From positions 212,533 through 276,532 of the forward strand of contig JAZGUH010000620.1 in assembly GCA_037893225.1 (NCBI GenBank): DNA of 64,000 nucleotides. The letters are read 5' to 3'. Shown here in pieces: positions 24,789-38,455 of this stretch. Under the pieces are notes generated by a model, which searched no databases, had not been told where the DNA came from, and was given only the letters and a program-made list of their open reading frames with translations. The DNA comes from Hippasteria phrygiana. Taxonomy: Eukaryota; Echinodermata; Asteroidea; Valvatida; Goniasteridae. Numbering within the stretch: position 1 is the first letter of the stretch; each line of letters begins with the position of its first letter. Position numbers and translations under genes: made by a program.

Positions 24789-27700
24789 ATGTCAAAATTA
24801 CTGAATTTGGTTGATATTTCATGCAATTATGAATGAGTAAAACAAGTCATACCCCAGGGAATTTGACAGGCATGGAGCAATAAATAGAAGGTAATATGCA
24901 CACAGATGTTGGCCGGAAAGAAAATAAACATTGCGAGGTTTGAATTTTCTCCACAAGTTTTAACTCTAAGAAGCCGCCGATAATTGCAACATGTAGCGCC
25001 AGATCTAAGCTATCCATACATGTCAAAATTACTGAATTTGGTTGATATTTCATGCAATTATGAATGAGTAAAGCAAGTCCATACCCCAGGGAATTTGACA
25101 GGCATGGAGCAATAAATAAGAGGTAATCTGCACACAGATGGTGGCCGGGAAGAAAATAAACATTGCGAGGTTTGAATTTTCTCCACAAGTGTTAACTCTA
25201 AGAAGCCGCCGATAATTGCAACATGTAGCGCCAGATCTAAGCTATCCATACATGTCAAAATTACTGAATTTGGTTGATATTTCATGCAATTATGAATGAG
25301 TAAAGCAAGTCATACCCCAGGGAATTTGACAGGCATGGAGCAATAAATAGAAGGTAATATGCACACAGATGTTGGCCGGAAAGAAAATAAACATTGCGAG
25401 GTTTGAATTTTCTCCACAAGTTTTAACTCTAAGAAGCCGCCGATAATTGCAACATGTAGCGCCAGATCTAAGCTATCCATACATGTCAAAATTACTGAAT
25501 TTGGTTGATATTTCATGAAATTATGAATGAGTAAAGCAAGTCCATACCCCAGGGAATTTGACAGGCATGGAGCAATAAATAAAAGGTAATCTGCACACAG
25601 ATGGTGGCCGGGAAGAAAATAAACATTGCGAGGTTTGAATTTTCTCCACAAGTATTAACTCTAAGAAGCCGCCGATAATTGTAACATGTAGCGCCAGATC
25701 TAAGCTATCCATACATGTCAAAATTACTGAATTTGGTTGATATTTCATGCAATTATGAATGAGTAAAGCAAGTCATACCCTAGGGAATTTGACAGGCATG
25801 GAGCAATAAATAGAAGGTAATATGCACACAGATGTTGGCCGGAAAGAAAATAAACATTGCGAGGTTTGAATTTTCTCCACAAGTTTTAACTCTAAGAAGC
25901 CGCCGATAATTGCAACATGTAGCGCCAGATCTAAGCTATCCATACATGTCAAAATTACTGAATTTGGTTGATATTTCATGAAATTATGAATCAGTAAAGC
26001 AAGTCCATACCCCAGGGAATTTGACAGGCATGGAGCAATAAATAAAAGGTAATCTGCACACAGATGGTGGCCGGGAAGAAAATAAACATTGCGAGGTTTG
26101 AATTTTCTCCACAAGTATTAACTCTAAGAAGCCGCCGATAATTGTAACATGTAGCGCCAGATCTAAGCTATCCGTACATGTCAAAATTACTGAATTTGGT
26201 TGATATTTCATGCAATTATGAATGAGTAAAGCAAGTCCATACCCCAGGGAATTTGACATGCACGGAGCAATAAATAGACGGTAAAATGTACACAGATGTT
26301 GGCCGGAAAGAAAATAAACATTGCGAGGTTTGAATTTTCTCCACAAGTTTTAACTCTAAGAAGCCGCCGATAATTGCAACATGTAGCGCCAGATCTAAGC
26401 TATCCATACATGTCAAAATTACTGAATTTGGTTGATATTGCATGCAATTATGAATGAGTAAAGCAAGTCATACCCCAGGGAATTTGACAGGCATGGAGCA
26501 ATAAATAGAAGGTAATATGCACACAGATGTTGGCCGGAAAGAAAATAAACATTGCGAGGTTTGAATTTTCTCCACAAGTTTTAACTCTAAGAAGCCGCCG
26601 ATAATTGCAACATGTAGCGCCAGATCTAAGCTATCCATACATGTCAAAATTACTGAATTTGGTTGATATTTCATGCAATTATGAATGAGTAAAGCAAGTC
26701 CATACCCCAGGGAATTTGACAGGCATGGAGCAATAAATAGAAGGTAATATGCACACAGATGTTGGCCGGAAAGAAAATAAACATTGCGAGGTTTGAATTT
26801 TCTCCACAAGTTTTAACTCTAAGAAGCCGCCGATAATTGCAACATGTAGCGCCAGATCTAAGCTATCCATACATGTCAAAATTACTGAATTTGGTTGATA
26901 TTTCATGCAATTATGAATGAGTAAAGCAAGTCCATACCCCAGGGAATTTGACATGCACGGAGCAATAAATAGACGGTAACATGTACACAGATGTTGGCCG
27001 GAAAGAAAATAAACATTGCGAGGTTTGAATTTTCTCCACAAGTTTTAACTCTAAGAAGCCGCCGATAATTGCAACATGTAGCGCCAGATCTAAGCTATCC
27101 ATACATGTCAAAATTACTGAATTTGGTTGATATTTCATGCAATTATGAATGAGTAAAACAAGTCATACCCCAGGGAATTTGACAGGCATGGAGCAATAAA
27201 TAGAAGGTAATATGCACACAGATGTTGGCCGGAAAGAAAATAAACATTGCGAGGTTTGAATTTTCTCCACAAGTTTTAACTCTAAGAAGCCGCCGATAAT
27301 TGCAACATGTAGCGCCAGATCTAAGCTATCCATACATGTCAAAATTACTGAATTTGGTTGATATTTCATGCAATTATGAATGAGTAAAGCAAGTCCATAC
27401 CCCAGGGAATTTGACAGGCATGGAGCAATAAATAAGAGGTAATCTGCACACAGATGGTGGCCGGGAAGAAAATAAACATTGCGAGGTTTGAATTTTCTCC
27501 ACAAGTGTTAACTCTAAGAAGCCGCCGATAATTGCAACATGTAGCGCCAGATCTAAGCTATCCATACATGTCAAAATTACTGAATTTGGTTGATATTTCA
27601 TGCAATTATGAATGAGTAAAGCAAGTCATACCCCAGGGAATTTGACAGGCATGGAGCAATAAATAGAAGGTAATATGCACACAGATGTTGGCCGGAAAGA

Positions 27701-29420
27701 AAATAAACATTGCGAGGTTTGAATTTTCTCCACAAGTTTTAACTCTAAGAAGCCGCCGATAATTGCAACATGTAGCGCCAGATCTAAGCTATCCATACAT
27801 GTCAAAATTACTGAATTTGGTTGATATTTCATGAAATTATGAATGAGTAAAGCAAGTCCATACCCCAGGGAATTTGACAGGCATGGAGCAATAAATAAAA
27901 GGTAATCTGCACACAGATGGTGGCCGGGAAGAAAATAAACATTGCGAGGTTTGAATTTTCTCCACAAGTATTAACTCTAAGAAGCCGCCGATAATTGTAA
28001 CATGTAGCGCCAGATCTAAGCTATCCATACATGTCAAAATTACTGAATTTGGTTGATATTTCATGCAATTATGAATGAGTAAAGCAAGTCATACCCTAGG
28101 GAATTTGACAGGCATGGAGCAATAAATAGAAGGTAATATGCACACAGATGTTGGCCGGAAAGAAAATAAACATTGCGAGGTTTGAATTTTCTCCACAAGT
28201 TTTAACTCTAAGAAGCCGCCGATAATTGCAACATGTAGCGCCAGATCTAAGCTATCCATACATGTCAAAATTACTGAATTTGGTTGATATTTCATGAAAT
28301 TATGAATCAGTAAAGCAAGTCCATACCCCAGGGAATTTGACAGGCATGGAGCAATAAATAAAAGGTAATCTGCACACAGATGGTGGCCGGGAAGAAAATA
28401 AACATTGCGAGGTTTGAATTTTCTCCACAAGTATTAACTCTAAGAAGCCGCCGATAATTGTAACATGTAGCGCCAGATCTAAGCTATCCGTACATGTCAA
28501 AATTACTGAATTTGGTTGATATTTCATGCAATTATGAATGAGTAAAGCAAGTCCATACCCCAGGGAATTTGACATGCACGGAGCAATAAATAGACGGTAA
28601 CATGTACACAGATGTTGGCCGGAAAGAAAATAAACATTGCGAGGTTTGAATTTTCTCCACAAGTTTTAACTCTAAGAAGCCGCCGATAATTGCAACATGT
28701 AGCGCCAGATCTAAGCTATCCATACATGTCAAAATTACTGAATTTGGTTGATATTTCATGCAATTATGAATGAGTAAAGCAAGTCATACCCCAGGGAATT
28801 TGACAGGCATGGAGCAATAAATAGAAGGTAATATGCACACAGATGTTGGCCGGAAAGAAAATAAACATTGCGAGGTTTGAATTTTCTCCACAAGTTTTAA
28901 CTCTAAGAAGCCGCCGATAATTGCAACATGTAGCGCCAGATCTAAGCTATCCATACATGTCAAAATTACTGAATTTGGTTGATATTTCATGCAATTATGA
29001 ATGAGTAAAGCAAGTCCATACCCCAGGGAATTTGACAGGCATGGAGCAATAAATAAAAGGTAATCTGCACACAGATGGTGGCCGGGAAGAAAATAAACAT
29101 TGCGAGGTTTGAATTTTCTCCACAAGTATTAACTCTAAGAAGCCGCCGATAATTGTAACATGTAGCGCCAGATCTAAGCTATCCGTACATGTCAAAATTA
29201 CTGAATTTGGTTGATATTTCATGCAATTATGAATGAGTAAAGCAAGTCCATACCCCAGGGAATTTGACATGCACGGAGCAATAAATAGACGGTAACATGT
29301 ACACAGATGTTGGCCGGAAAGAAAATAAACATTGCGAGGTTTGAATTTTCTCCACAAGTTTTAACTCTAAGAAGCCGCCGATAATTGCAACATGTAGCGC
29401 CAGATCTAAGCTATCCATAC
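24789..29420. repeat. 10-mer duplication, period 2,316 bp (partly diverged)
   Basis: Starts 24789, 25020, 25252, 25483 and 25715 match 27105, 27336, 27568, 27799 and 28031 in class. The shared marker CATACCCTAGGG appears near 25790 and 28096, and GAATCAGTAAAG near 25990 and 28306. The match fails at the ninth unit (26641 versus 28957), so the effective block is about 1.85 kb. Confidence 0.8.
25483..25714. repeat. Monomer of the GTATTAAC/TTGTAAC class
   Basis: This unit combines CATGAAATT (C36A), AATAAAAGGTAATCT, GGTGGCCGGG, AAGTATTAAC (T172A) and ATTGTAACATG (C200T). None of the first 25.6 kb carries T172A. Copies then occur at about 25.6-33.5 kb, 38.6-40.0 kb and 48.8-62.5 kb, and are absent from about 40.1-48.8 kb. 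It is the best marker for dividing the array into domains. Confidence 0.9.
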
Positions 29421-32400
29421 ATGTCAAAATTACTGAATTTGGTTGATATTTCATGCAATTATGAATGAGTAAAGCAAGTCATACCCCAGGGAATTTGACA
29501 GGCATGGAGCAATAAATAGAAGGTAATATGCACACAGATGTTGGCCGGAAAGAAAATAAACATTGCGAGGTTTGAATTTTCTCCACAAGTTTTAACTCTA
29601 AGAAGCCGCCGATAATTGCAACATGTAGCGCCAGATCTAAGCTATCCATACATGTCAAAATTACTGAATTTGGTTGATATTTCATGCAATTATGAATGAG
29701 TAAAGCAAGTCCATACCCCAGGGAATTTGACAGGCATGGAGCAATAAATAAAAGGTAATCTGCACACAGATGGTGGCCGGGAAGAAAATAAACATTGCGA
29801 GGTTTGAATTTTCTCCACAAGTATTAACTCTAAGAAGCCGCCGATAATTGTAACATGTAGCGCCAGATCTAAGCTATCCGTACATGTCAAAATTACTGAA
29901 TTTGGTTGATATTTCATGCAATTATGAATGAGTAAAGCAAGTCCATACCCCAGGGAATTTGACATGCACGGAGCAATAAATAGACGGTAACATGTACACA
30001 GATGTTGGCCGGAAAGAAAATAAACATTGCGAGGTTTGAATTTTCTCCACAAGTTTTAACTCTAAGAAGCCGCCGATAATTGCAACATGTAGCGCCAGAT
30101 CTAAGCTATCCATACATGTCAAAATTACTGAATTTGGTTGATATTTCATGCAATTATGAATGAGTAAAGCAAGTCATACCCCAGGGAATTTGACAGGCAT
30201 GGAGCAATAAATAGAAGGTAATATGCACACAGATGTTGGCCGGAAAGAAAATAAACATTGCGAGGTTTGAATTTTCTCCACAAGTTTTAACTCTAAGAAG
30301 CCGCCGATAATTGCAACATGTAGCGCCAGATCTAAGCTATCCATACATGTCAAAATTACTGAATTTGGTTGATATTTCATGCAATTATGAATGAGTAAAG
30401 CAAGTCCATACCCCAGGGAATTTGACAGGCATGGAGCAATAAATAAGAGGTAATCTGCACACAGATGGTGGCCGGGAAGAAAATAAACATTGCGAGGTTT
30501 GAATTTTCTCCACAAGTTTTAACTCTAAGAAGCCGCCGATAATTGCAACATGTAGCGCCAGATCTAAGCTATCCATACATGTCAAAATTACTGAATTTGG
30601 TTGATATTTCATGCAATTATGAATGAGTAAAGCAAGTCCATACCCCAGGGAATTTGACAGGCATGGAGCAATAAATAAAAGGTAATCTGCACACAGATGT
30701 TGGCCGGGAAGAAAATAAACATTGCGAGGTTTGAATTTTCTCCACAAGTGTTAACTCTAAGAAGCCGCCGATAATTGCAACATGTAGCGCCAGATCTAAG
30801 CTATCCATACATGTCAAAATTACTGAATTTGGTTGATATTTCATGCAATTATGAATGAGTAAAGCAAGTCATACCCTAGGGAATTTGACAGGCATGGAGC
30901 AATAAATAGAAGGTAATATGCACACAGATGTTGGCCGGAAAGAAAATAAACATTGCGAGGTTTGAATTTTCTCCACAAGTTTTAACTCTAAGAAGCCGCC
31001 GATAATTGCAACATGTAGCGCCAGATCTAAGCTATCCATACATGTCAAAATTACTGAATTTGGTTGATATTTCATGAAATTATGAATCAGTAAAGCAAGT
31101 CCATACCCCAGGGAATTTGACAGGCATGGAGCAATAAATAAAAGGTAATCTGCACACAGATGGTGGCCGGGAAGAAAATAAACATTGCGAGGTTTGAATT
31201 TTCTCCACAAGTATTAACTCTAAGAAGCCGCCGATAATTGTAACATGTAGCGCCAGATCTAAGCTATCCGTACATGTCAAAATTACTGAATTTGGTTGAT
31301 ATTTCATGCAATTATGAATGAGTAAAGCAAGTCCATACCCCAGGGAATTTGACATGCACGGAGCAATAAATAGACGGTAACATGTACACAGATGTTGGCC
31401 GGAAAGAAAATAAACATTGCGAGGTTTGAATTTTCTCCACAAGTTTTAACTCTAAGAAGCCGCCGATAATTGCAACATGTAGCGCCAGATCTAAGCTATC
31501 CATACATGTCAAAATTACTGAATTTGGTTGATATTTCATGCAATTATGAATGAGTAAAGCAAGTCATACCCCAGGGAATTTGACAGGCATGGAGCAATAA
31601 ATAGAAGGTAATATGCACACAGATGTTGGCCGGAAAGAAAATAAACATTGCGAGGTTTGAATTTTCTCCACAAGTTTTAACTCTAAGAAGCCGCCGATAA
31701 TTGCAACATGTAGCGCCAGATCTAAGCTATCCATACATGTCAAAATTACTGAATTTGGTTGATATTTCATGCAATTATGAATGAGTAAAGCAAGTCCATA
31801 CCCCAGGGAATTTGACAGGCATGGAGCAATAAATAAAAGGTAATCTGCACACAGATGGTGGCCGGGAAGAAAATAAACATTGCGAGGTTTGAATTTTCTC
31901 CACAAGTATTAACTCTAAGAAGCCGCCGATAATTGTAACATGTAGCGCCAGATCTAAGCTATCCGTACATGTCAAAATTACTGAATTTGGTTGATATTTC
32001 ATGCAATTATGAATGAGTAAAGCAAGTCCATACCCCAGGGAATTTGACATGCACGGAGCAATAAATAGACGGTAACATGTACACAGATGTTGGCCGGAAA
32101 GAAAATAAACATTGCGAGGTTTGAATTTTCTCCACAAGTTTTAACTCTAAGAAGCCGCCGATAATTGCAACATGTAGCGCCAGATCTAAGCTATCCATAC
32201 ATGTCAAAATTACTGAATTTGGTTGATATTTCATGCAATTATGAATGAGTAAAGCAAGTCATACCCCAGGGAATTTGACAGGCATGGAGCAATAAATAGA
32301 AGGTAATATGCACACAAATGTTGGCCGGAAAGAAAATAAACATTGCGAGGTTTGAATTTTCTCCACAAGTTTTAACTCTAAGAAGCCGCCGATAATTGCA

Positions 32401-33822
32401 ACATGTAGCGCCAGATCTAAGCTATCCATACATGTCAAAATTACTGAATTTGGTTGATATTTCATGCAATTATGAATGAGTAAAGCAAGTCCATACCCCA
32501 GGGAATTTGACAGGCATGGAGCAATAAATAAGAGGTAATCTGCACACAGATGGTGGCCGGGAAGAAAATAAACATTGCGAGGTTTGAATTTTCTCCACAA
32601 GTTTTAACTCTAAGAAGCCGCCGATAATTGCAACATGTAGCGCCAGATCTAAGCTATCCATACATGTCAAAATTACTGAATTTGGTTGATATTTCATGCA
32701 ATTATGAATGAGTAAAGCAAGTCCATACCCCAGGGAATTTGACAGGCATGGAGCAATAAATAAAAGGTAATCTGCACACAGATGTTGGCCGGGAAGAAAA
32801 TAAACATTGCGAGGTTTGAATTTTCTCCACAAGTGTTAACTCTAAGAAGCCGCCGATAATTGCAACATGTAGCGCCAGATCTAAGCTATCCATACATGTC
32901 AAAATTACTGAATTTGGTTGATATTTCATGCAATTATGAATGAGTAAAGCAAGTCCATACCCCAGGGAATTTGACAGGCATGGAGCAATAAATAGAAGGT
33001 AATATGCACACAGATGTTGGCCGGAAAGAAAATAAACATTGCGAGGTTTGAATTTTCTCCACAAGTTTTAACTCTAAGAAGCCGCCGATAATTGCAACAT
33101 GTAGCGCCAGATCTAAGCTATCCATACATGTCAAAATTACTGAATTTGGTTGATATTTCATGCAATTATGAATGAGTAAAGCAAGTCATACCCCAGGGAA
33201 TTTGACAGGCATGGAGCAATAAATAGAAGGTAATATGCACACAGATGTTGGCCGGAAAGAAAATAAACATTGCGAGGTTTGAATTTTCTCCACAAGTTTT
33301 AACTCTAAGAAGCCGCCGATAATTGCAACATGTAGCGCCAGATCTAAGCTATCCATACATGTCAAAATTACTGAATTTGGTTGATATTTCATGCAATTAT
33401 GAATGAGTAAAGCAAGTCCATACCCCAGGGAATTTGACAGGCATGGAGCAATAAATAAAAGGTAATCTGCACACAGATGGTGGCCGGGAAGAAAATAAAC
33501 ATTGCGAGGTTTGAATTTTCTCCACAAGTATTAACTCTAAGAAGCCGCCGATAATTGTAACATGTAGCGCCAGATCTAAGCTATCCGTACATGTCAAAAT
33601 TACTGAATTTGGTTGATATTTCATGCAATTATGAATGAGTAAAGCAAGTCCATACCCCAGGGAATTTGACATGCACGGAGCAATAAATAGACGGTAACAT
33701 GTACACAGATGTTGGCCGGAAAGAAAATAAACATTGCGAGGTTTGAATTTTCTCCACAAGTTTTAACTCTAAGAAGCCGCCGATAATTGCAACATGTAGC
33801 GCCAGATCTAAGCTATCCATAC
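28726..33822. repeat. 695-bp trimer higher-order repeat
   Basis: The unit order is 231-bp class, GTATTAAC/TTGTAAC class ending TCCGTAC, then GCACGG class. Complete trimers lie at 28726-29420 and 29421-30115 and recur at 31506-32200 and 33128-33822. Between them are related blocks with GAGG units (30116-30810 and 32201-33127). This is the most regular higher-order region in the window. Confidence 0.87.
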
Positions 33823-34749
33823 ATGTCAAAATTACTGAATTTGGTTGATATTTCATGCAATTATGAATGAGTAAAGCAAGTCATACCCCAGGGAATTTGA
33901 CAGGCATGGAGCAATAAATAGAAGGTAATATGCACACAGATGTTGGCCGGAAAGAAAATAAACATTGCGAGGTTTGAATTTTCTCCACAAGTTTTAACTC
34001 TAAGAAGCCGCCGATAATTGCAACATGTAGCGCCAGATCTAAGCTATCCATACATGTCAAAATTACTGAATTTGGTTGATATTTCATGCAATTATGAATG
34101 AGTTAAGCAAGTCCATACCCCAGGGAATTTGACAGGCATGGAGCAATAAATAAGAGGTAATCTGCACACAGATGGTGGCCGGGAAGAAAATAAACATTGC
34201 GAGGTTTGAATTTTCTCCACAAGTGTTAACTCTAAGAAGCCGCCGCTAATTGCAACATGTAGCGCCAGATCTAAGCTATCCATACATGTCAAAATTACTG
34301 AATTTGGTTGATATTTCATGCAATTATGAATGAGTAAAGCAAGTCCATACCCCAGGGAATTTGACATGCATGGAGCAATAAATAGACGGTAACATGTACA
34401 CAGATGTTGGCCGGGAAGAAAATAAACATTGCGAGGTTTGAATTTTCTCCACAAGTGTTAACTCTAAGAAGCCGCCGATAATTGCAACATGTAGCGCCAG
34501 ATCTAAGCTATCCATACATGTCAAAATTACTGAATTTGGTTGATATTTCATGCAATTATGAATGAGTAAAGCAAGTCCATACCCCAGGGAATTTGACAGG
34601 CATGGAGCAATAAATAGAAGGTAATATGCACACAGATGTTGGCCGGAAAGAAAATAAACATTGCGAGGTTTGAATTTTCTCCACAAGTTTTAACTCTAAG
34701 AAGCCGCCGATAATTGCAACATGTAGCGCCAGATCTAAGCTATCCATAC

Positions 34750-37700
34750 ATGTCAAAATTACTGAATTTGGTTGATATTTCATGCAATTATGAATGAGTA
34801 AAGCAAGTCATACCCCAGGGAATTTGACAGGCATGGAGCAATAAATAGAAGGTAATATGCACACAGATGTTGGCCGGAAAGAAAATAAACATTGCGAGGT
34901 TTGAATTTTCTCCACAAGTTTTAACTCTAAGAAGCCGCCGATAATTGCAACATGTAGCGCCAGATCTAAGCTATCCATACATGTCAAAATTACTGAATTT
35001 GGTTGATATTTCATGCAATTATGAATGAGTAAAGCAAGTCCATACCCCAGGGAATTTGACAGGCATGGAGCAATAAATAAGAGGTAATCTGCACACAGAT
35101 GGTGGCCGGGAAGAAAATAAACATTGCGAGGTTTGAATTTTCTCCACAAGTGTTAACTCTAAGAAGCCGCCGATAATTGCAACATGTAGCGCCAGATCTA
35201 AGCTATCCATACATGTCAAAATTACTGAATTTGGTTGATATTTCATGCAATTATGAATGAGTAAAGCAAGTCCATACCCCAGGGAATTTGACATGCATGG
35301 AGCAATAAATAGACGGTAACATGTACACAGATGTTGGCCGGGAAGAAAATAAACATTGCGAGGTTTGAATTTTCTCCACAAGTGTTAACTCTAAGAAGCC
35401 GCCGATAATTGCAACATGTAGCGCCAGATCTAAGCTATCCATACATGTCAAAATTACTGAATTTGGTTGATATTTCATGCAATTGTGAATGAGTAAAGCA
35501 AGTCCATACCCCAGAGAATTTGACATGCATGGAGCAATAAATAGACGGTAACATGTACACAGATGTTGGCCGGGAAGAAAATAAACATTGCGAGGTTTGA
35601 ATTTTCTCCACAAGTTTTAACTCTAAGAAGCCGCCGATAATTGCAACATGTAGCGCCAGATCTAAGCTATCCATACATGTCAAAATTACTGAATTTGGTT
35701 GATATTTCATGCAATTATGAATGAGTAAAGCAAGTCATACCACAGGAAATTTGACAGGCATGGAGCAATAAATAGAAGGTAATATGCACACAGATGTTGG
35801 CCGGAAAGAAAATAAACATTGCGAGGTTTGAATTTTCTCCACAAGTTTTAACTCTAAGAAGCCGCCGATAATTGCAACATGTAGCGCCAGATCTAAGCTA
35901 TCCATACATGTCAAAATTACTGAATTTGGTTGATATTTCATGCAATTATGAATGAGTAAAGCAAGTCATACCCCAGGGAATTTGACAGGCATGGAGCAAT
36001 AAATAGAAGGTAATATGCACACAGATGTTGGCCGGAAAGAAAATAAACATTGCGAGGTTTGAATTTTCTCCACAAGTTTTAACTCTAAGAAGCCGCCGAT
36101 AATTGCAACATGTAGCGCCAGATCTAAGCTATCCATACATGTCAAAATTACTGAATTTGGTTGATATTTCATGCAATTATGAATGAGTAAAGCAAGTCCA
36201 TACCCCAGGGAATTTGACAGGCATGGAGCAATAAATAAGAGGTAATCTGCACACAGATGGTGGCCGGGAAGAAAATAAACATTGCGAGGTTTGAATTTTC
36301 TCCACAAGTGTTAACTCTAAGAAGCCGCCGATAATTGCAACATGTAGCGCCAGATCTAAGCTATCCATACATGTCAAAATTACTGAATTTGGTTGATATT
36401 TCATGCAATTATGAATGAGTAAAGCAAGTCCATACCCCAGGGAATTTGACATGCATGGAGCAATAAATAGACGGTAACATGTACACAGATGTTGGCCGGG
36501 AAGAAAATAAACATTGCGAGGTTTGAATTTTCTCCACAAGTGTTAACTCTAAGAAGCCGCCGATAATTGCAACATGTAGCGCCAGATCTAAGCTATCCAT
36601 ACATGTCAAAATTACTGAATTTGGTTGATATTTCATGCAATTGTGAATGAGTAAAGCAAGTCCATACCCCAGAGAATTTGACATGCATGGAGCAATAAAT
36701 AGACGGTAACATGTACACAGATGTTGGCCGGGAAGAAAATAAACATTGCGAGGTTTGAATTTTCTCCACAAGTTTTAACTCTAAGAAGCCGCCGATAATT
36801 GCAACATGTAGCGCCAGATCTAAGCTATCCATACATGTCAAAATTACTGAATTTGGTTGATATTTCATGCAATTATGAATGAGTAAAGCAAGTCATACCA
36901 CAGGAAATTTGACAGGCATGGAGCAATAAATAGAAGGTAATATGCACACAGATGTTGGCCGGAAAGAAAATAAACATTGCGAGGTTTGAATTTTCTCCAC
37001 AAGTTTTAACTCTAAGAAGCCGCCGATAATTGCAACATGTAGCGCCAGATCTAAGCTATCCATACATGTCAAAATTACTGAATTTGGTTGATATTTCATG
37101 CAATTATGAATGAGTAAAGCAAGTCATACCCCAGGGAATTTGACAGGCATGGAGCAATAAATAGAAGGTAATATGCACACAGATGTTGGCCGGAAAGAAA
37201 ATAAACATTGCGAGGTTTGAATTTTCTCCACAAGTTTTAACTCTAAGAAGCCGCCGATAATTGCAACATGTAGCGCCAGATCTAAGCTATCCATACATGT
37301 CAAAATTACTGAATTTGGTTGATATTTCATGCAATTATGAATGAGTAAAGCAAGTCCATACCCCAGGGAATTTGACAGGCATGGAGCAATAAATAAGAGG
37401 TAATCTGCACACAGATGGTGGCCGGGAAGAAAATAAACATTGCGAGGTTTGAATTTTCTCCACAAGTGTTAACTCTAAGAAGCCGCCGATAATTGCAACA
37501 TGTAGCGCCAGATCTAAGCTATCCATACATGTCAAAATTACTGAATTTGGTTGATATTTCATGCAATTATGAATGAGTAAAGCAAGTCCATACCCCAGGG
37601 AATTTGACATGCATGGAGCAATAAATAGACGGTAACATGTACACAGATGTTGGCCGGGAAGAAAATAAACATTGCGAGGTTTGAATTTTCTCCACAAGTG

Positions 37701-38223
37701 TTAACTCTAAGAAGCCGCCGATAATTGCAACATGTAGCGCCAGATCTAAGCTATCCATACATGTCAAAATTACTGAATTTGGTTGATATTTCATGCAATT
37801 GTGAATGAGTAAAGCAAGTCCATACCCCAGAGAATTTGACATGCATGGAGCAATAAATAGACGGTAACATGTACACAGATGTTGGCCGGGAAGAAAATAA
37901 ACATTGCGAGGTTTGAATTTTCTCCACAAGTTTTAACTCTAAGAAGCCGCCGATAATTGCAACATGTAGCGCCAGATCTAAGCTATCCATACATGTCAAA
38001 ATTACTGAATTTGGTTGATATTTCATGCAATTATGAATGAGTAAAGCAAGTCATACCACAGGAAATTTGACAGGCATGGAGCAATAAATAGAAGGTAATA
38101 TGCACACAGATGTTGGCCGGAAAGAAAATATACATTGCGAGGTTTGAATTTTCTCCACAAGTTTTAACTCTAAGAAGCCGCCGATAATTGCAACATGTAG
38201 CGCCAGATCTAAGCTATCCATAC
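34750..38223. repeat. 5-mer tandem array, 3 x 1,158 bp
   Basis: Copies are 34750-35907, 35908-37065 and 37066-38223. The private marker CAATTGTGAATG occurs near 35484, 36642 and 37800, exactly 1,158 bp apart, and CATACCACAGGAAAT near 35737, 36895 and 38053. The last unit of the third copy differs by A140T. Two 231-bp units are adjacent at the first two copy junctions. Confidence 0.92.
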
Positions 38224-38455
38224 ATGTCAAAATTACTGAATTTGGTTGATATTTCATGCAATTATGAATGAGTAAAGCAAGTCCATACCCCAGGGAATTT
38301 GACAGGCATCGAGCAATAAATAAGAGGTAATCTGCACACAGATGGTGGCCGGGAAGAAAATAAACATTGCGAGGTTTGAATTTTCTCCACAAGTGTTAAC
38401 TCTAAGAAGCCGCCGATAATTGCAACATGTAGCGCCAGATCTAAGCTATCCATAC

